Source of the DNA: Amycolatopsis sp. DSM 110486
GTDB taxonomy: Bacteria; Actinomycetota; Actinomycetes; Mycobacteriales; Pseudonocardiaceae
Reading direction: 5' to 3'
Length of the DNA: 64,000 bases
Assembly: GCF_019468465.1 (NCBI RefSeq)
Contig: NZ_CP080519.1
Location: forward strand, 2,371,001 to 2,435,000
Shown: positions 32,274 to 41,874 of the stretch, piece after piece
How positions within the stretch are numbered: the stretch's first letter is position 1
Layout: every line of letters starts with the position of its first letter
Position numbers and translations under genes: made by a program
Notes under the pieces: generated by a model
What the model was told of the DNA's origin: nothing
Database searches by the model: none
Seen by the model: the letters and a program-made list of their open reading frames with translations, nothing else

Positions 32274-34526
32274 TCAGGACGCTGGGGCGTTGCTCGTCGG
32301 GCTCGGTGAGCCGCTGCTGTCGTCGGGCTGTGTGGAGCTCGGCGGGGCGCACGGCGGGAGGCTCGTGGTGGTGGTCGTGGTCGTGGTGGTGCTGCTCGGC
32401 GGTGTGCTGTCCTGCGTCGTACTGGATTCGCAGGTCGGCGTGGTGCTGGTAGTGGTAGTGGTGTCGGTCGAGGTGCTGCTGCTGGGGCCGTTCGGCGGCA
32501 ACGACGTCTGCGGCGGCCCACTCGGCGGCGTACTGGACACCGGTGGCGGCGGCACAGCCGGCGGCGGCGGGTTCACGCCCGCATTGGGCGCCCCGACGGG
32601 AATCTGGCTGTCCGGCAGCGGCGCGACGCCGTTGCGGTAGGCCTCGGCCCAGAGGATGACGGTGTTCACGTACACGTCGGAGTTGTTGTAGCGGTAGATC
32701 GCCGTGCGCAACTGGTCCGGGTTCGCGACGTCCAGGCCGCCGGAGCAGAGGTAGCGCGCCGTGGCCAGCGAGGCGTCGAACAGGTTCTCGGGGTCGGCGG
32801 TGCCGTCGCCGTTCCCGTCGGACGCGTACTCGCGCCACGTCGCGGGGATGAACTGCGCCGGCCCCACCGCGCGATCCCAGACGGTGTCGTGGTCCAGCAC
32901 GCCGCCATCGGTGTCGGGGATCGCCGCGAAGGGCCCGGTCCCGTTGAGCTCCGGGCCGAGGATCGGCTCGAGCGCCGTGCCCGCCGCGTCGACGTATCCA
33001 CCCCGCGCGTGGTTGGACTCGATCCGCCCGATGCTGGCGACCAGCGCCCAGTCGATGTGGCAGATCGGCTGCTCGTGGGCCAGGATGTCCGCCGCGTTGT
33101 GATACGCGGCCAAGGCGGTGGTCGGGATGCCAAGGGGCCCGGTGGGCAACTCGTAGGCAGGCAACGGCAGCGGGACGGGGGAGTCGGGCAGGCTGCCGTC
33201 GACAGCGACCTTTTCCACCTGGGGGTTCTGGGGGTCGTAACCCTGCTCGAGGGCTACGTCTTTGGTGTGGGTCGTCGGCAGACCGGCCGTCCACGCCCCG
33301 ATGGCCAGCGTTGCGGCGATCGCCGGCACGACCGCCAGGATCCCGACGGCGATGGAGAACGCGTTCCGGTGCTTCGCGGTGACCTTTCGGCTGCGGTACC
33401 GGGCTTTCCTCGTGGCGATCCGCAGTGCTCGCGGGCTGTGACTCGGCGGGGCTTGATCGGGCCTTGACCAGCGGCGGGGTCTGTCTTGGTCTTCTTCAGC
33501 GTCAGCGTCAGCCTCAGCTTCCGCTGCTTCTGCTTCGCCCGCTTCGCTTACTTCGGCAGCGGCTCCGGCTCCGTCTTCACCTGCTCCGACCACTTCGCCG
33601 ACCTCGGCAGCGGCTCCGACTTCGCCTTCTTCACCCGCTCCGGCCAATTCGCCGACTTCGCCTGCTGCGGTTTGAGCAACACCGACCTGCGCTTCTGCCT
33701 CGGCATCGGGTGCCACGACCTCGGTTCCACCGGCTACCTCGGCGTGAGCTTCGTCGACTTCGCCCGCTTCAGCCTGGGCCGCTTCGCCCTCCGCGGCGCT
33801 CGCAGCTCCGACTCCTTCACCCTGGGCCGCAGCTTCGCCGCGCGCTTCGACTTCAGCCGCGCCACCTTCACCCGCCGCGGCCTGACTTCCTTGCCCTTCG
33901 TCGGCTTGCACAGCTTCAGCGGCTTCGACTCGCACTACAGCTTCGCCGACTGCCGCGGTCGCGTCGGCCCTGGCATCTGCGGTGGCTCCGGTCCCAGCCC
34001 CCTGCGGCTCGGCGTCGTCTGCCGCCTCAGGTTCGGTCGCTTGAGCTGGTTTGGCTTCGGCGTTGTCGGTGAGGGCTCCGTCGTCCGGTGTATCCGATTC
34101 GCGCCGAGCGTCCCCAGCCAAATCTTCAGCCTTGGCTGCGATCCCCGGGCCCTGCGCGTTTTCGCCATCAGCCGCATGCTCGTTGTTGCCGCCTTCGGCT
34201 TCTTCGCGGCCCTCATCGCCCGGCGGTTCTTCGTCGTCCACGTCTGCGATCACGGCGTGTTCACCAGCGCCCAGCTCTGACTGGGCTTCCTCGGTCGAAC
34301 TGTCGGCCTGGCCCGTGATCTCCTCGGCGGGAGCCCCACTGGCGGCCAGCTCGGTCGAGCCCTCGTCGGCGGTCTCCGCATTAGAGGGTTCCTCGCCGAG
34401 GTTCTGGCCGCCACCGTCCACATCGCTCGCCTCGACTTCGGCCGAAGCCTCATCGCGAGGGGCGTCGCCGTGGGGTCCATTGCGGAGCTTCCGGGCGATG
34501 TGCCCGAGTCCGCGTGGCGCCCGCAT
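32274..34526 (-). CDS. membrane-anchored lytic transglycosylase with long acidic cytoplasmic domain
   Basis: 750 residues. ATG 34526 is used because GGAGGAGGG lies eight bases upstream. Residues about 15-355 are an Ala/Glu/Asp/Gly-rich low-complexity region with almost no hydrophobic content. A basic stretch (RKARYRSRKVTAKHRN) precedes one helix (about 389-414). Outside is an SLT-type catalytic domain with GRIESNHARGG (catalytic Glu about 501), GPAQFIPATWREYASDGNGDG and ARYLCSGGLD. The last 110 residues are Pro/Ser/Thr-rich. It should cleave peptidoglycan glycan strands. Confidence 0.8.
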   Translation of the reverse strand: MRAPRGLGHIARKLRNGPHGDAPRDEASAEVEASDVDGGGQNLGEEPSNAETADEGSTELAASGAPAEEITGQADSSTEEAQSELGAGEHAVIADVDDEEPPGDEGREEAEGGNNEHAADGENAQGPGIAAKAEDLAGDARRESDTPDDGALTDNAEAKPAQATEPEAADDAEPQGAGTGATADARADATAAVGEAVVRVEAAEAVQADEGQGSQAAAGEGGAAEVEARGEAAAQGEGVGAASAAEGEAAQAEAGEVDEAHAEVAGGTEVVAPDAEAEAQVGVAQTAAGEVGELAGAGEEGEVGAAAEVGEVVGAGEDGAGAAAEVSEAGEAEAAEAEADADAEEDQDRPRRWSRPDQAPPSHSPRALRIATRKARYRSRKVTAKHRNAFSIAVGILAVVPAIAATLAIGAWTAGLPTTHTKDVALEQGYDPQNPQVEKVAVDGSLPDSPVPLPLPAYELPTGPLGIPTTALAAYHNAADILAHEQPICHIDWALVASIGRIESNHARGGYVDAAGTALEPILGPELNGTGPFAAIPDTDGGVLDHDTVWDRAVGPAQFIPATWREYASDGNGDGTADPENLFDASLATARYLCSGGLDVANPDQLRTAIYRYNNSDVYVNTVILWAEAYRNGVAPLPDSQIPVGAPNAGVNPPPPAVPPPPVSSTPPSGPPQTSLPPNGPSSSTSTDTTTTTSTTPTCESSTTQDSTPPSSTTTTTTTTTSLPPCAPPSSTQPDDSSGSPSPTSNAPAS

Positions 34527-34685
34527 GGTCCGAACCCTCCTCCGGGTCACCCGGTGATGAGCCCGATGGTTGCCTACGTCGTGTGAAGATTCCGTACTCA
34601 GCTTGGCGGCGGGTCACCCGTACGGGAACCCACAGATGCAGTAACTGCCCGCCTGTCCGGACTATCTGCACACGAGACGGAAGCG

Positions 34686-35219
34686 TTACCCCTCTTCGAC
34701 TGCCGCGCACTCGCCCGAGGGCCAGCCCTGGGTGTGGAGCCAGGCAAGGGTCTCGTCACCGAAGGGGTTGACCCCCGGGCCTGCGGCGAGGGTGTGAGCG
34801 AGGTGGACGTGGAGGCACTTCACGCGCCCCGGCATGCCGCCGGCGGTGACCTGCGTGCCGAGGGACTCGATGGCGTCGCGCTCGGCGAGGTAGGTCTCGT
34901 GCGTGCGCAGGTACGCCGCGGCGAGCTCCGGGTCGGTCTCGAGCCTTGCGGTCATCTCCTTCATCACGCCGGACGCCTCCAGCGTGCCGACCAGCGACGT
35001 CAGCCGCGGGCACGTCAAGTAGTAGAGCGTGGGGAACGGGGTGCCGTTCTCGAGCCGCGGGCTCGTCTGCACCACCGACGGGTGCCCGCTCGGACACCGC
35101 GCCGCCACGGCCCGCAACGCACGCGGCGGCCGCCCGAGCTGCTCCTTGATGATCTCCCGGTCTGCATCGGAGACCGGCTCGAAGCGGGGGGTTTCCGTGC
35201 TGCTGTTGCTGCTGTTCAC
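34686..35219 (-). CDS. DUF501 family protein
   Basis: 177 residues from GTG 35219 (G-rich site immediately ahead). The conserved core reads VSDADREIIKEQLGRPPRAL, VAARCPSGHPSVVQTSPRL, PFPTLYYLTCPRL and VKCLHVHLAHTLAAGPGVNP. This matches DUF501, found next to ftsB and ppx across Actinobacteria; its conserved Cys and His residues suggest metal binding, but no activity is established to my knowledge. Confidence 0.88.
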   Translation of the reverse strand: MNSSNSSTETPRFEPVSDADREIIKEQLGRPPRALRAVAARCPSGHPSVVQTSPRLENGTPFPTLYYLTCPRLTSLVGTLEASGVMKEMTARLETDPELAAAYLRTHETYLAERDAIESLGTQVTAGGMPGRVKCLHVHLAHTLAAGPGVNPFGDETLAWLHTQGWPSGECAAVEEG

Positions 35220-35280
35220 GCCCCCCAGGTTAGTGCCGCCGACGCCCGGCCCCTCCGCCACCTCCGCCTGAACCCCCGAC

Positions 35281-35410
35281 TTATCCACAACTCGACTCCC
35301 CTGTGGACAACTCGGCCGCCCACGTCCTCGACCGCCGTTTTCGCCGGCCCCCGCCGATAGAATGGGATGGGGACGCCCCCCTTGGGAGGGCGGGGGCCTG
35401 TGGTCCCGGC
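35281..35410 (+). ncRNA. candidate structured noncoding element, copy 1
   Basis: An intergenic block with a DnaA-box-like pair (TTATCCACA 35281-35289, TGTGGACAA 35302-35310), a -10-like TAGAAT (35358-35363) and, seven bases on, GGGGACGCCCCC followed by TTGGGAGGGCGGGGGCCTGT. The last part folds as GGGAC/GTCCC enclosing GCCCCC/GGGGGC. Nearly the same sequence recurs at 39828-39875. I do not recognise it as a named RNA family; it could equally be a DNA element or the leader of DUF501 on the other strand. Confidence 0.4.
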
Positions 35411-35496
35411 GGCGGCGTCCGATAAGTGCCCAAGCGAGGCCAGACGCGGCGGGGATCGCGGGCGTTATGGCGCGTCCACGCGATCCACGTGCCGTG

Positions 35497-35775
35497 TCAC
35501 AGCCCACTGACACCAGGCGTTTTCACGCCCACCCGAGACACCTCCACCCCCGCGTCGTCCCCCGCGTCATCCTCCGCCTCCCACCGCAGCAGGTCACCCG
35601 GCTGGCACTCCAGCACCTCACAAAGCGCCGCCAGCGTCGCGAAGCGAACTGCCTTGGCGCGGCCGTTCTTCAGCACCGCCAGGTTCGCCGGTGTGATTCC
35701 CACGCGGTCCGCGAGCTCGCCCACCGACATCTTCCGCCGGGCCAGCATCACGTCGATGTCGACGGCGATGGGCAT
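35497..35775 (-). CDS. Cro/CI-type helix-turn-helix regulator
   Basis: 92 residues, ATG 35775 overlapping the upstream stop as TGATG. MPIAVDIDVMLARRKMSVGE, LADRVGITPANLAVLKNGRAKAV and LCEVLECQPGDLLRWE give a complete small XRE domain (YozG-like) that fills most of the protein. The tail is acidic. It is coupled to a DUF2975 membrane protein; such pairs are usually autoregulated, and two palindromes lie upstream. Confidence 0.87.
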   Translation of the reverse strand: MPIAVDIDVMLARRKMSVGELADRVGITPANLAVLKNGRAKAVRFATLAALCEVLECQPGDLLRWEAEDDAGDDAGVEVSRVGVKTPGVSGL

Positions 35776-36266
35776 CAGATCACCTCGTCGAGCTCGGCCT
35801 GCAGCTGCTTCGCCTCGACGTCGCGCGCGACGGCCCGGGCGAGGAGCATCCGCAGGACCAGCACGATGAGCGCGACGCCCAGGATGGCGACGCCGATCCC
35901 GCCCATGATGAGGGTGACGCCGGGGTCGTCGCGCTGGCCGGGTGCATTGATGGCCGTGACCGCGAACCACACGAGGGCCGCCGCCACGATCGCGCCGATG
36001 ACGGTGTCGACGTAGCGGAAGGCGGCGTGGGTGAACACGGTGCCGCGGCGCACCATCGTCACCAGCCGCCACACGCTGACCACGGCGACCTGCACCGTCA
36101 CCAGGCCCAGGATCGCGAGGAGGCGAAACGCGGTCAGCGGCAGCGTCCCGTCCTCCGGGTCACTCCCGGTGACCAGCACCCACACCATCAGCACCTGGAT
36201 CAGCACGGTTCCGGTGAGCACCACCGCGAGCACCGTGCGCAGCGCGTTCACTGCCAGCTTTCCCAC
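35775..36266 (-). CDS. DUF2975 membrane protein
   Basis: 163 residues. GTG 36266 is chosen because GGAGG is placed seven bases ahead; ATG 36281 would put that site inside the gene. Four membrane helices (about 5-30, 45-70, 85-105, 115-140) and a charged C-terminus (RDVEAKQLQAELDEVI). DUF2975 proteins typically travel with a small XRE regulator, as here; the role is unknown, possibly sensing or sequestering the regulator at the membrane. Confidence 0.82.
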   Translation of the reverse strand: MGKLAVNALRTVLAVVLTGTVLIQVLMVWVLVTGSDPEDGTLPLTAFRLLAILGLVTVQVAVVSVWRLVTMVRRGTVFTHAAFRYVDTVIGAIVAAALVWFAVTAINAPGQRDDPGVTLIMGGIGVAILGVALIVLVLRMLLARAVARDVEAKQLQAELDEVI

Positions 36267-36276
36267 AGGCCAACCT

Positions 36277-36318
36277 CCCATCGAGTTACGATGGGAATCT
36301 ATCGATTTTCGATAGATT
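36277..36318. promoter_or_regulatory. two tandem palindromic operators before the DUF2975-HTH operon
   Basis: CCCATCG-AGTTA-CGATGGG (36277-36295) and AATCTATCGA-TTT-TCGATAGATT (36296-36318), both perfect. They share the core ATCGA-N4-CGAT, with centres 21 bp apart, i.e. two helical turns. They directly precede the DUF2975 start and are the best candidates for binding by the small XRE regulator. Confidence 0.75.
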
Positions 36319-36340
36319 AGGCAAGCCGCAAAAGAGAAAC

Positions 36341-36366
36341 GGCGGGGTACCCGAAGGCACCCCGCC
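36341..36366 (-). terminator. terminator of eno-ftsB
   Basis: GGCGGGGT (36341-36348) pairs perfectly with ACCCCGCC (36359-36366) around ten bases, 21 bases beyond the ftsB stop. It isolates the DUF2975-HTH pair from the division gene. Confidence 0.7.
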
Positions 36367-36387
36367 GCTCAACCCAAAACCAGACCG

Positions 36388-36972
36388 TCACCCACCGGAA
36401 ACCGAGTCCCACAGCTTCTCGTACCAAGACCCCTGCGGAACCGCCGCCGGGTTGGCCGCGGGAGGCGGCGCGGAAGGCTGGTCCTCCGGCAGCTGCACGA
36501 TGTACGGCGTCTCCCCCGGCTTCACGTACCGCAGCCGACGGCGGGCCTCCGCCTCGATCTGCGCCGGGTCGCTCAGCTGGGCCTTGCGGTCGCGCAGGAC
36601 GTCGACTTCCTTCTGCAGCTGGGCTTGCTGCGCCTCCTGGTCACGCACTTCCGACCGCTGGCTCAGATACGTCCGCAGCGGCACCGCGACGGTGAACGCC
36701 AGCGCACACACGACGATCGCCACCACGGCCGCGCGCCGGGTGGTCGACATGCCGAGCACTTTGGCCGCGCCCGACGCGCGTTTCGCCGCGAGGCCACGGC
36801 GTAGCCGAGCCCTCGTCGTCTCCGCTGACGAAGCCTCCGCCGTCCGACGCCGGGCCGACGCGGGGCGACGGGCCCGTGTGGACCCGCCTCCCTCGGCGCG
36901 CCGCGTCCGCGTGGACCCGGCGCCGTCGGCTCGGCCTCCGCGGCGGCTGCGCGCCCTCCCCCGGTCGGCCAT
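36388..36972 (-). CDS. ftsB: septum formation initiator FtsB/DivIC-like protein
   Basis: 194 residues. The first 75 are very Arg/Ala/Ser-rich and cytoplasmic. One helix follows (RAAVVAIVVCALAFTVAVPL), then a periplasmic coiled coil (EVRDQEAQQAQLQKEVDVLR) and the family end block SDPAQIEAEARRRLRYVKPGE. FtsB bridges FtsQ and FtsL in the divisome. It lies eight bases after eno, the standard actinobacterial arrangement. The long basic N-terminus is typical of actinomycete forms. Confidence 0.88.
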   Translation of the reverse strand: MADRGRARSRRGGRADGAGSTRTRRAEGGGSTRARRPASARRRTAEASSAETTRARLRRGLAAKRASGAAKVLGMSTTRRAAVVAIVVCALAFTVAVPLRTYLSQRSEVRDQEAQQAQLQKEVDVLRDRKAQLSDPAQIEAEARRRLRYVKPGETPYIVQLPEDQPSAPPPAANPAAVPQGSWYEKLWDSVSGG

Positions 36973-36980
36973 GGAAACCC

Positions 36981-38366
<1,386 letters not shown>

Positions 38367-38837
38367 TCAGTGGGCTTCCGAGCCCTCCGGCCGCACTTCA
38401 CGCCACCCGGACGGCAGCTCGACGATCTCCGACGTCTGCTGCCAGAACGTCCAGCTGTTGCCCCCGGGATCCGCCACCGTGAACACGCGCGCGCCGTACG
38501 GCTGGTCCTGCGGCGGCTCCGGCTCGGCGTCCTCGCCCAGCGCCGAACGCACGCGCTCGTACTGCGCGTCGACGTCGGTCACGTAGATGATGTTGAGCTG
38601 CCCGACCGGTCCCTCGACGCCCTTGGCCGCCCAGTACTCGGAACCGACGCCGGCGAGCTGGACCGTTCCGGTGCCCGCGCAGAGCGTCGCCTGGAAGACC
38701 TCCCCGGACGCGTCCTCGAACCGCACTTCCTCCCGGAAGCCGAAGACCCTGGTCAGCCACTCCAGCGCCGCCGTCGCGTCGGTGTAGTAGAGGTAGGGCG
38801 CCAGGCCCAGGTAGCCGGGTTCCTGTCCGCTGCTCAT
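38367..38837 (-). CDS. VOC (glyoxalase/bleomycin resistance) superfamily protein
   Basis: 156 residues. Two beta-alpha-beta-beta-beta units are apparent: YLGLAPYLYYTDATAALEW to GTGTVQLAG, and GQLNIIYVTDVDAQYERV to ARVFTVADPGGNSWTFWQQ. The second half keeps the D-P-x-G-N motif of metal-binding members. Substrate unknown. It is divergent from the TPR gene. Confidence 0.83.
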   Translation of the reverse strand: MSSGQEPGYLGLAPYLYYTDATAALEWLTRVFGFREEVRFEDASGEVFQATLCAGTGTVQLAGVGSEYWAAKGVEGPVGQLNIIYVTDVDAQYERVRSALGEDAEPEPPQDQPYGARVFTVADPGGNSWTFWQQTSEIVELPSGWREVRPEGSEAH

Positions 38838-38909
38838 GGCAGGACAGTCCACCACGACCCGTCCGCCGCCTCGTGCGAGGCCCTCCGGAGCGGTATCGTC
38901 GGAGTGACC

Positions 38910-39311
38910 ATGACGGACGCCGCAGCAGCACCAGAGCCCACCGGCGAAGACCGTTTCCGCGCCTTCCGCCAGGCCGAGGATCTGGTCGAACGCCACCGCC
39001 CGCTCGACGCGCTCAAGGCGCTCGAACCCCTGCTCGACGAGACGGACAAACCGAGCGTCCAGCTCCTCGCGGGCCGCGCGTACTTCCACTCGGCGCAGCT
39101 GCGCCGGGCGGAACGCGCGTTCACACGAGTCCTCGAGCTGGATCCGACGGATCACTACGCCCGCTTCGTCCTCGGGCGGACCCTCCAGCGCCTCGGCCGG
39201 TTGGCCGAGGCGCTGGCGCAACTGCGGATGGCTTCGGCGATGAACCCCGTGCCGGAGTACCTGGAGGCGATCGCGGAAGTGACGGCGCGGATCACGTTGC
39301 AGGATCGCTGA
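38910..39311 (+). CDS. tetratricopeptide repeat protein
   Basis: 133 residues. Three TPR-like helical pairs run from about residue 18 to 118: LVERHRPLDALKALEPLLD, AYFHSAQLRRAERAFTRVLELDPTD and LGRTLQRLGRLAEALAQLRMA. It is likely a small protein-protein interaction module. No partner is indicated. Confidence 0.8.
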   Translation: MTDAAAAPEPTGEDRFRAFRQAEDLVERHRPLDALKALEPLLDETDKPSVQLLAGRAYFHSAQLRRAERAFTRVLELDPTDHYARFVLGRTLQRLGRLAEALAQLRMASAMNPVPEYLEAIAEVTARITLQDR

Positions 39312-39490
39312 CGGGCTGTTCGGGCTCCGCGCCTTTCCCGATCGGCGCTGTCGGGCTCGGTCTTCTGGCCGGTCAGCGGTTGCGCGGGTGTGGCCTTTCG
39401 GCGCCGCCGCTCGGCCGGTCGGCTGATCCGGCGGACCCTCCTCGTGGGCGAATCTTGAGTCATCACGGAGAACGACCCGAGGAGCTCGAG

Positions 39491-39691
39491 ATGAACGTCT
39501 TCACCTTCATCGCCGTCTACGCCGGCCTTGCCGTCCTGCTGCTGGCGGCGCTCTCGCCGGTGATCGTCGAGCTGGACGCGCGGTTCCCGGCCGGCCGCCG
39601 CCAGCGCGCCGCCGCCGCTTCGCCCGCCACTCCCGCCGCGCCGCGTCCGGCGAAGGCCCTCAAGGGCACGCGGATCACCGCCCACGCCTGA
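39491..39691 (+). CDS. small single-pass membrane protein
   Basis: 66 residues, GAGGAG ahead of the ATG. One helix (FTFIAVYAGLAVLLLAALSPV, 4-24) is followed by a basic Ala/Pro-rich tail. High third-position GC and the good start site support it; no family recognised. Confidence 0.6.
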   Translation: MNVFTFIAVYAGLAVLLLAALSPVIVELDARFPAGRRQRAAAASPATPAAPRPAKALKGTRITAHA

Positions 39692-39751
39692 GGTGCAAGT
39701 GACGCGCCGCTCTGGCACGGCGCGAGTGCGGCACCCTGCCAACTCGCCGAC

Positions 39752-39885
39752 TTATCCACACCGTGACTCTCGCCCGCGAGGTTGTCCACAGATTCCGCGA
39801 AACCCGTTGCCGGGCCGCTGACCTCGGTAGACTGGGTTCGGGGACGCCCCCTCGGGAGGGCGGGGGCCTGTCTTCCCGACCCGCT
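39752..39885 (+). ncRNA. candidate structured noncoding element, copy 2
   Basis: DnaA-box-like TTATCCACA (39752-39760) and TTGTCCACA (39782-39790), then TAGACT (39828-39833) and GGGGACGCCCCC with TCGGGAGGGCGGGGGCCTGT, differing from copy 1 at only two or three positions over about 32 bases. It lies between two convergent genes, so it cannot be a leader of either on its own strand, which favours an independent transcript or a DNA element. Confidence 0.4.
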
Positions 39886-39886
39886 G

Positions 39887-40672
39887 TCAGGGAGCGACGC
39901 TCGCCGCAGCGTACGAGTCCGCGGCGGAGAACACGCTCTGCACGTAATCCACCGAAGCGTTGTAGAACAACATCGCGCGCCACCAGCCCGTGGGAGTGCC
40001 GAGGTCGTCGCCACCGGAGCAGAGGTAGCGGGCGGCCGTGAAGGCGGCGTCGTCGATGTTCTGGGGGTTGGCGGGTTTGCCGTCGCCGTTGGCGCGTTCG
40101 GCGTACTTCTTCCACGTCGCCGGGGTGAAGTGGAGCGGGCCGAGTTCGTGGTCGGCTTTGCGGTCGCCGTCGAGGGCGCCGGAGTCGGTGTCCGCGCCGA
40201 CGGAAGCGCCGACGACAGCGGGAGTCATGTCACCCGAGGAAGACACGGTCAGCGAAGGCGTGGCCAGATGGCCGATGCCGGCGAGGGTCGCCCAGGACAG
40301 GTGGCAAGCCGGTTTCTGACGGCGCATCCACATTTCCGCGCGGCCGTACGCGGCGAGAACCCGAGCGGACAGCTGAGTCTTGCCCGCCACGCGCGCGGCC
40401 CACGCGTCCAGCTCCGCCTGGTCCGATTCCGTCGGACGGTCGGGCGGGGCGGCCAAACCGGCGCGCGGAGCCGTAGCACCCGATTGGGGACGCTGCGGTG
40501 GCACCGAGAACGACGACGTCGCAGCAGGAACGGGCGGAGCGGCCGAAGGAGCCGGGTTACGCACCCCGATCGTCACCACCAGCACGATCCCCGTGAGTAC
40601 CAGCCCCAGCGACAACGCGATCCGGCTGACGTAGCGACGAGGCGGAGACGTCGTCTGAGTGGTATCGGCCAC
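39887..40672 (-). CDS. LpqU-like transglycosylase homologue without the catalytic glutamate
   Basis: 261 residues with an N-terminal helix (RIALSLGLVLTGIVLVVTIGV, about 16-36) and no lipobox. The fold of the SLT family is evident: PACHLSWATLAGIGHLA, GPLHFTPATWKKYAE, ANGDGKPANPQNIDDAAFTA and ARYLCSGGDDL. Where active relatives have G-R-I-E-S-N-H, this protein reads GIGHLATPSLTVSSSG, so the catalytic Glu is absent; the usual Q of GxxQF is H. It is probably an inactive, structural or regulatory paralogue. It holds the lpqU position upstream of eno. Confidence 0.78.
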   Translation of the reverse strand: MADTTQTTSPPRRYVSRIALSLGLVLTGIVLVVTIGVRNPAPSAAPPVPAATSSFSVPPQRPQSGATAPRAGLAAPPDRPTESDQAELDAWAARVAGKTQLSARVLAAYGRAEMWMRRQKPACHLSWATLAGIGHLATPSLTVSSSGDMTPAVVGASVGADTDSGALDGDRKADHELGPLHFTPATWKKYAERANGDGKPANPQNIDDAAFTAARYLCSGGDDLGTPTGWWRAMLFYNASVDYVQSVFSAADSYAAASVAP

Positions 40673-40886
40673 CCGGACAGGTTACTTCTCCCACCTTCGC
40701 GTGACGCCACATCGGGTGATCACGAAACGCCTCGCGCCAGGCGTCCCGAGCCGGACACGGCCAGGCCCCGATCGAACACTCCCCGATGCCGTTCCGCCTC
40801 ACAAAAGGCAAGCGGACGGTTAACTCCCAGCCCCAGCCGCCCACATCACACAATTCGTTATGGATCCGCCGTTCACCCCGCTGACC

Positions 40887-40905
40887 TGCGGTTACCCTAA
40901 CCTAA
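40887..40905. promoter_or_regulatory. iron box (DtxR/IdeR/DmdR type), upstream copy
   Basis: TGCGGTTACCCTAACCTAA matches 15-16 of 19 positions of TTAGGTTAGSCTAACCTAA. It lies 120 bases before efeU. Confidence 0.65.
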
Positions 40906-40970
40906 CCCGACCGGGTAGTCCGTTTTGTCCGATCACTCAGGGGTTCCCGGGCGTACGCTCCTCTGGACTT

Positions 40971-40989
40971 ACAGGCAAGCCTTACCTAA
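40971..40989. promoter_or_regulatory. iron box, promoter-proximal copy
   Basis: ACAGGCAAGCCTTACCTAA matches about 14 of 19 positions of the same consensus, 36 bases before the efeU start. Fe-bound repressor here would block the efeUOB promoter. The rest of the 350-base gap 40673-41025 shows no gene. Confidence 0.65.
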
Positions 40990-41025
40990 AAACATCAGGT
41001 CAGGTATGCGGAGGAGGGCTGAGCA

Positions 41026-41874
41026 GTGGTGTTTTCGAGCGCGCTCATCGGGTTGCGCGAGGGGCTCGAAGCCGCCCTCGTGGTCAGCATCCTGGTGGCG
41101 TTCCTGGTCAAGACGGACCGGCGCCACGCGCTGAAGTTCGTGTGGCCGGGCGTGGGTGCCGCGGTGCTGCTGTCGGTCGCCGTCGGCGCGATCCTGACCT
41201 ACAGCACCGCGCAGCTGAGCTTCGAGCACCAGGAGCTGCTCGGCGGCAGCCTCTCGATCGTCGCGGTCGCGTTCGTCACGGCGATGATCTTCTGGATGCG
41301 CAAGGCTTCCAAGCAGATGGCCGCGGAGCTGCGCGGCAAGATGGAGGACGCGCTCAACGTCGGCCCCGCCGCCGTGCTGCTGCTGTCGTTCCTCGCCGTC
41401 GGCCGCGAAGGCCTCGAGACGGCCGTGTTCTTCTACTCCGCCGTGCAGACCGCGCAGTCGGACACGATCCAGCCGCTCATCGGGTTCGTGGTCGGCATCG
41501 CCGCCGCGATCGTGATCGCGTACCTGCTCTACCGCGGCGCCGTGCGGTTCAACCTCGCGAAGTTCTTCACGGTCACCGGCGTGCTGCTGGTGTTCGTCGC
41601 CGCCGGCGTGCTCGGCTACGGCCTGCACGACCTTCAGGAAGCCGGCTTCATCCCGGGCCTGACCACCCTCGCGTTCGACGCGTCGAGCGCGCTGCCGGAA
41701 ACCTCCTGGTACGGCGCGCTGCTCAAGGGGATCTTCAACTACTCACAGCAGACCACCGTGCTGCAGGCGATCGCTTGGGTCGCCTACGTGGTGATCGTGC
41801 TCCCGCTCTTCCTCAAGCCCACCAAGAAGAAAACCGTCACGGCTGAAGCCGCTGCGGCCGCTGTCAAGGAGTGA
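41026..41874 (+). CDS. efeU: iron permease EfeU (FTR1 family)
   Basis: 282 residues from GTG 41026 (a second GTG at 41029), with GGAGGAGGG seven bases ahead. Seven membrane helices; the two iron-binding R-E-x-x-E motifs are LIGLREGLEAAL (about 9-15) and LAVGREGLETAV (about 131). It imports ferric iron, or iron oxidised by the partners. First gene of efeUOB. Confidence 0.93.
   Translation: MVFSSALIGLREGLEAALVVSILVAFLVKTDRRHALKFVWPGVGAAVLLSVAVGAILTYSTAQLSFEHQELLGGSLSIVAVAFVTAMIFWMRKASKQMAAELRGKMEDALNVGPAAVLLLSFLAVGREGLETAVFFYSAVQTAQSDTIQPLIGFVVGIAAAIVIAYLLYRGAVRFNLAKFFTVTGVLLVFVAAGVLGYGLHDLQEAGFIPGLTTLAFDASSALPETSWYGALLKGIFNYSQQTTVLQAIAWVAYVVIVLPLFLKPTKKKTVTAEAAAAAVKE

Noticed and set aside
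35360..35410. Considered whether the duplicated element is the actinobacterial 6C RNA or an SRP RNA
   Set aside because: The C-runs pair with G-runs in a stem instead of lying in loops, and the SRP apical motif is absent.
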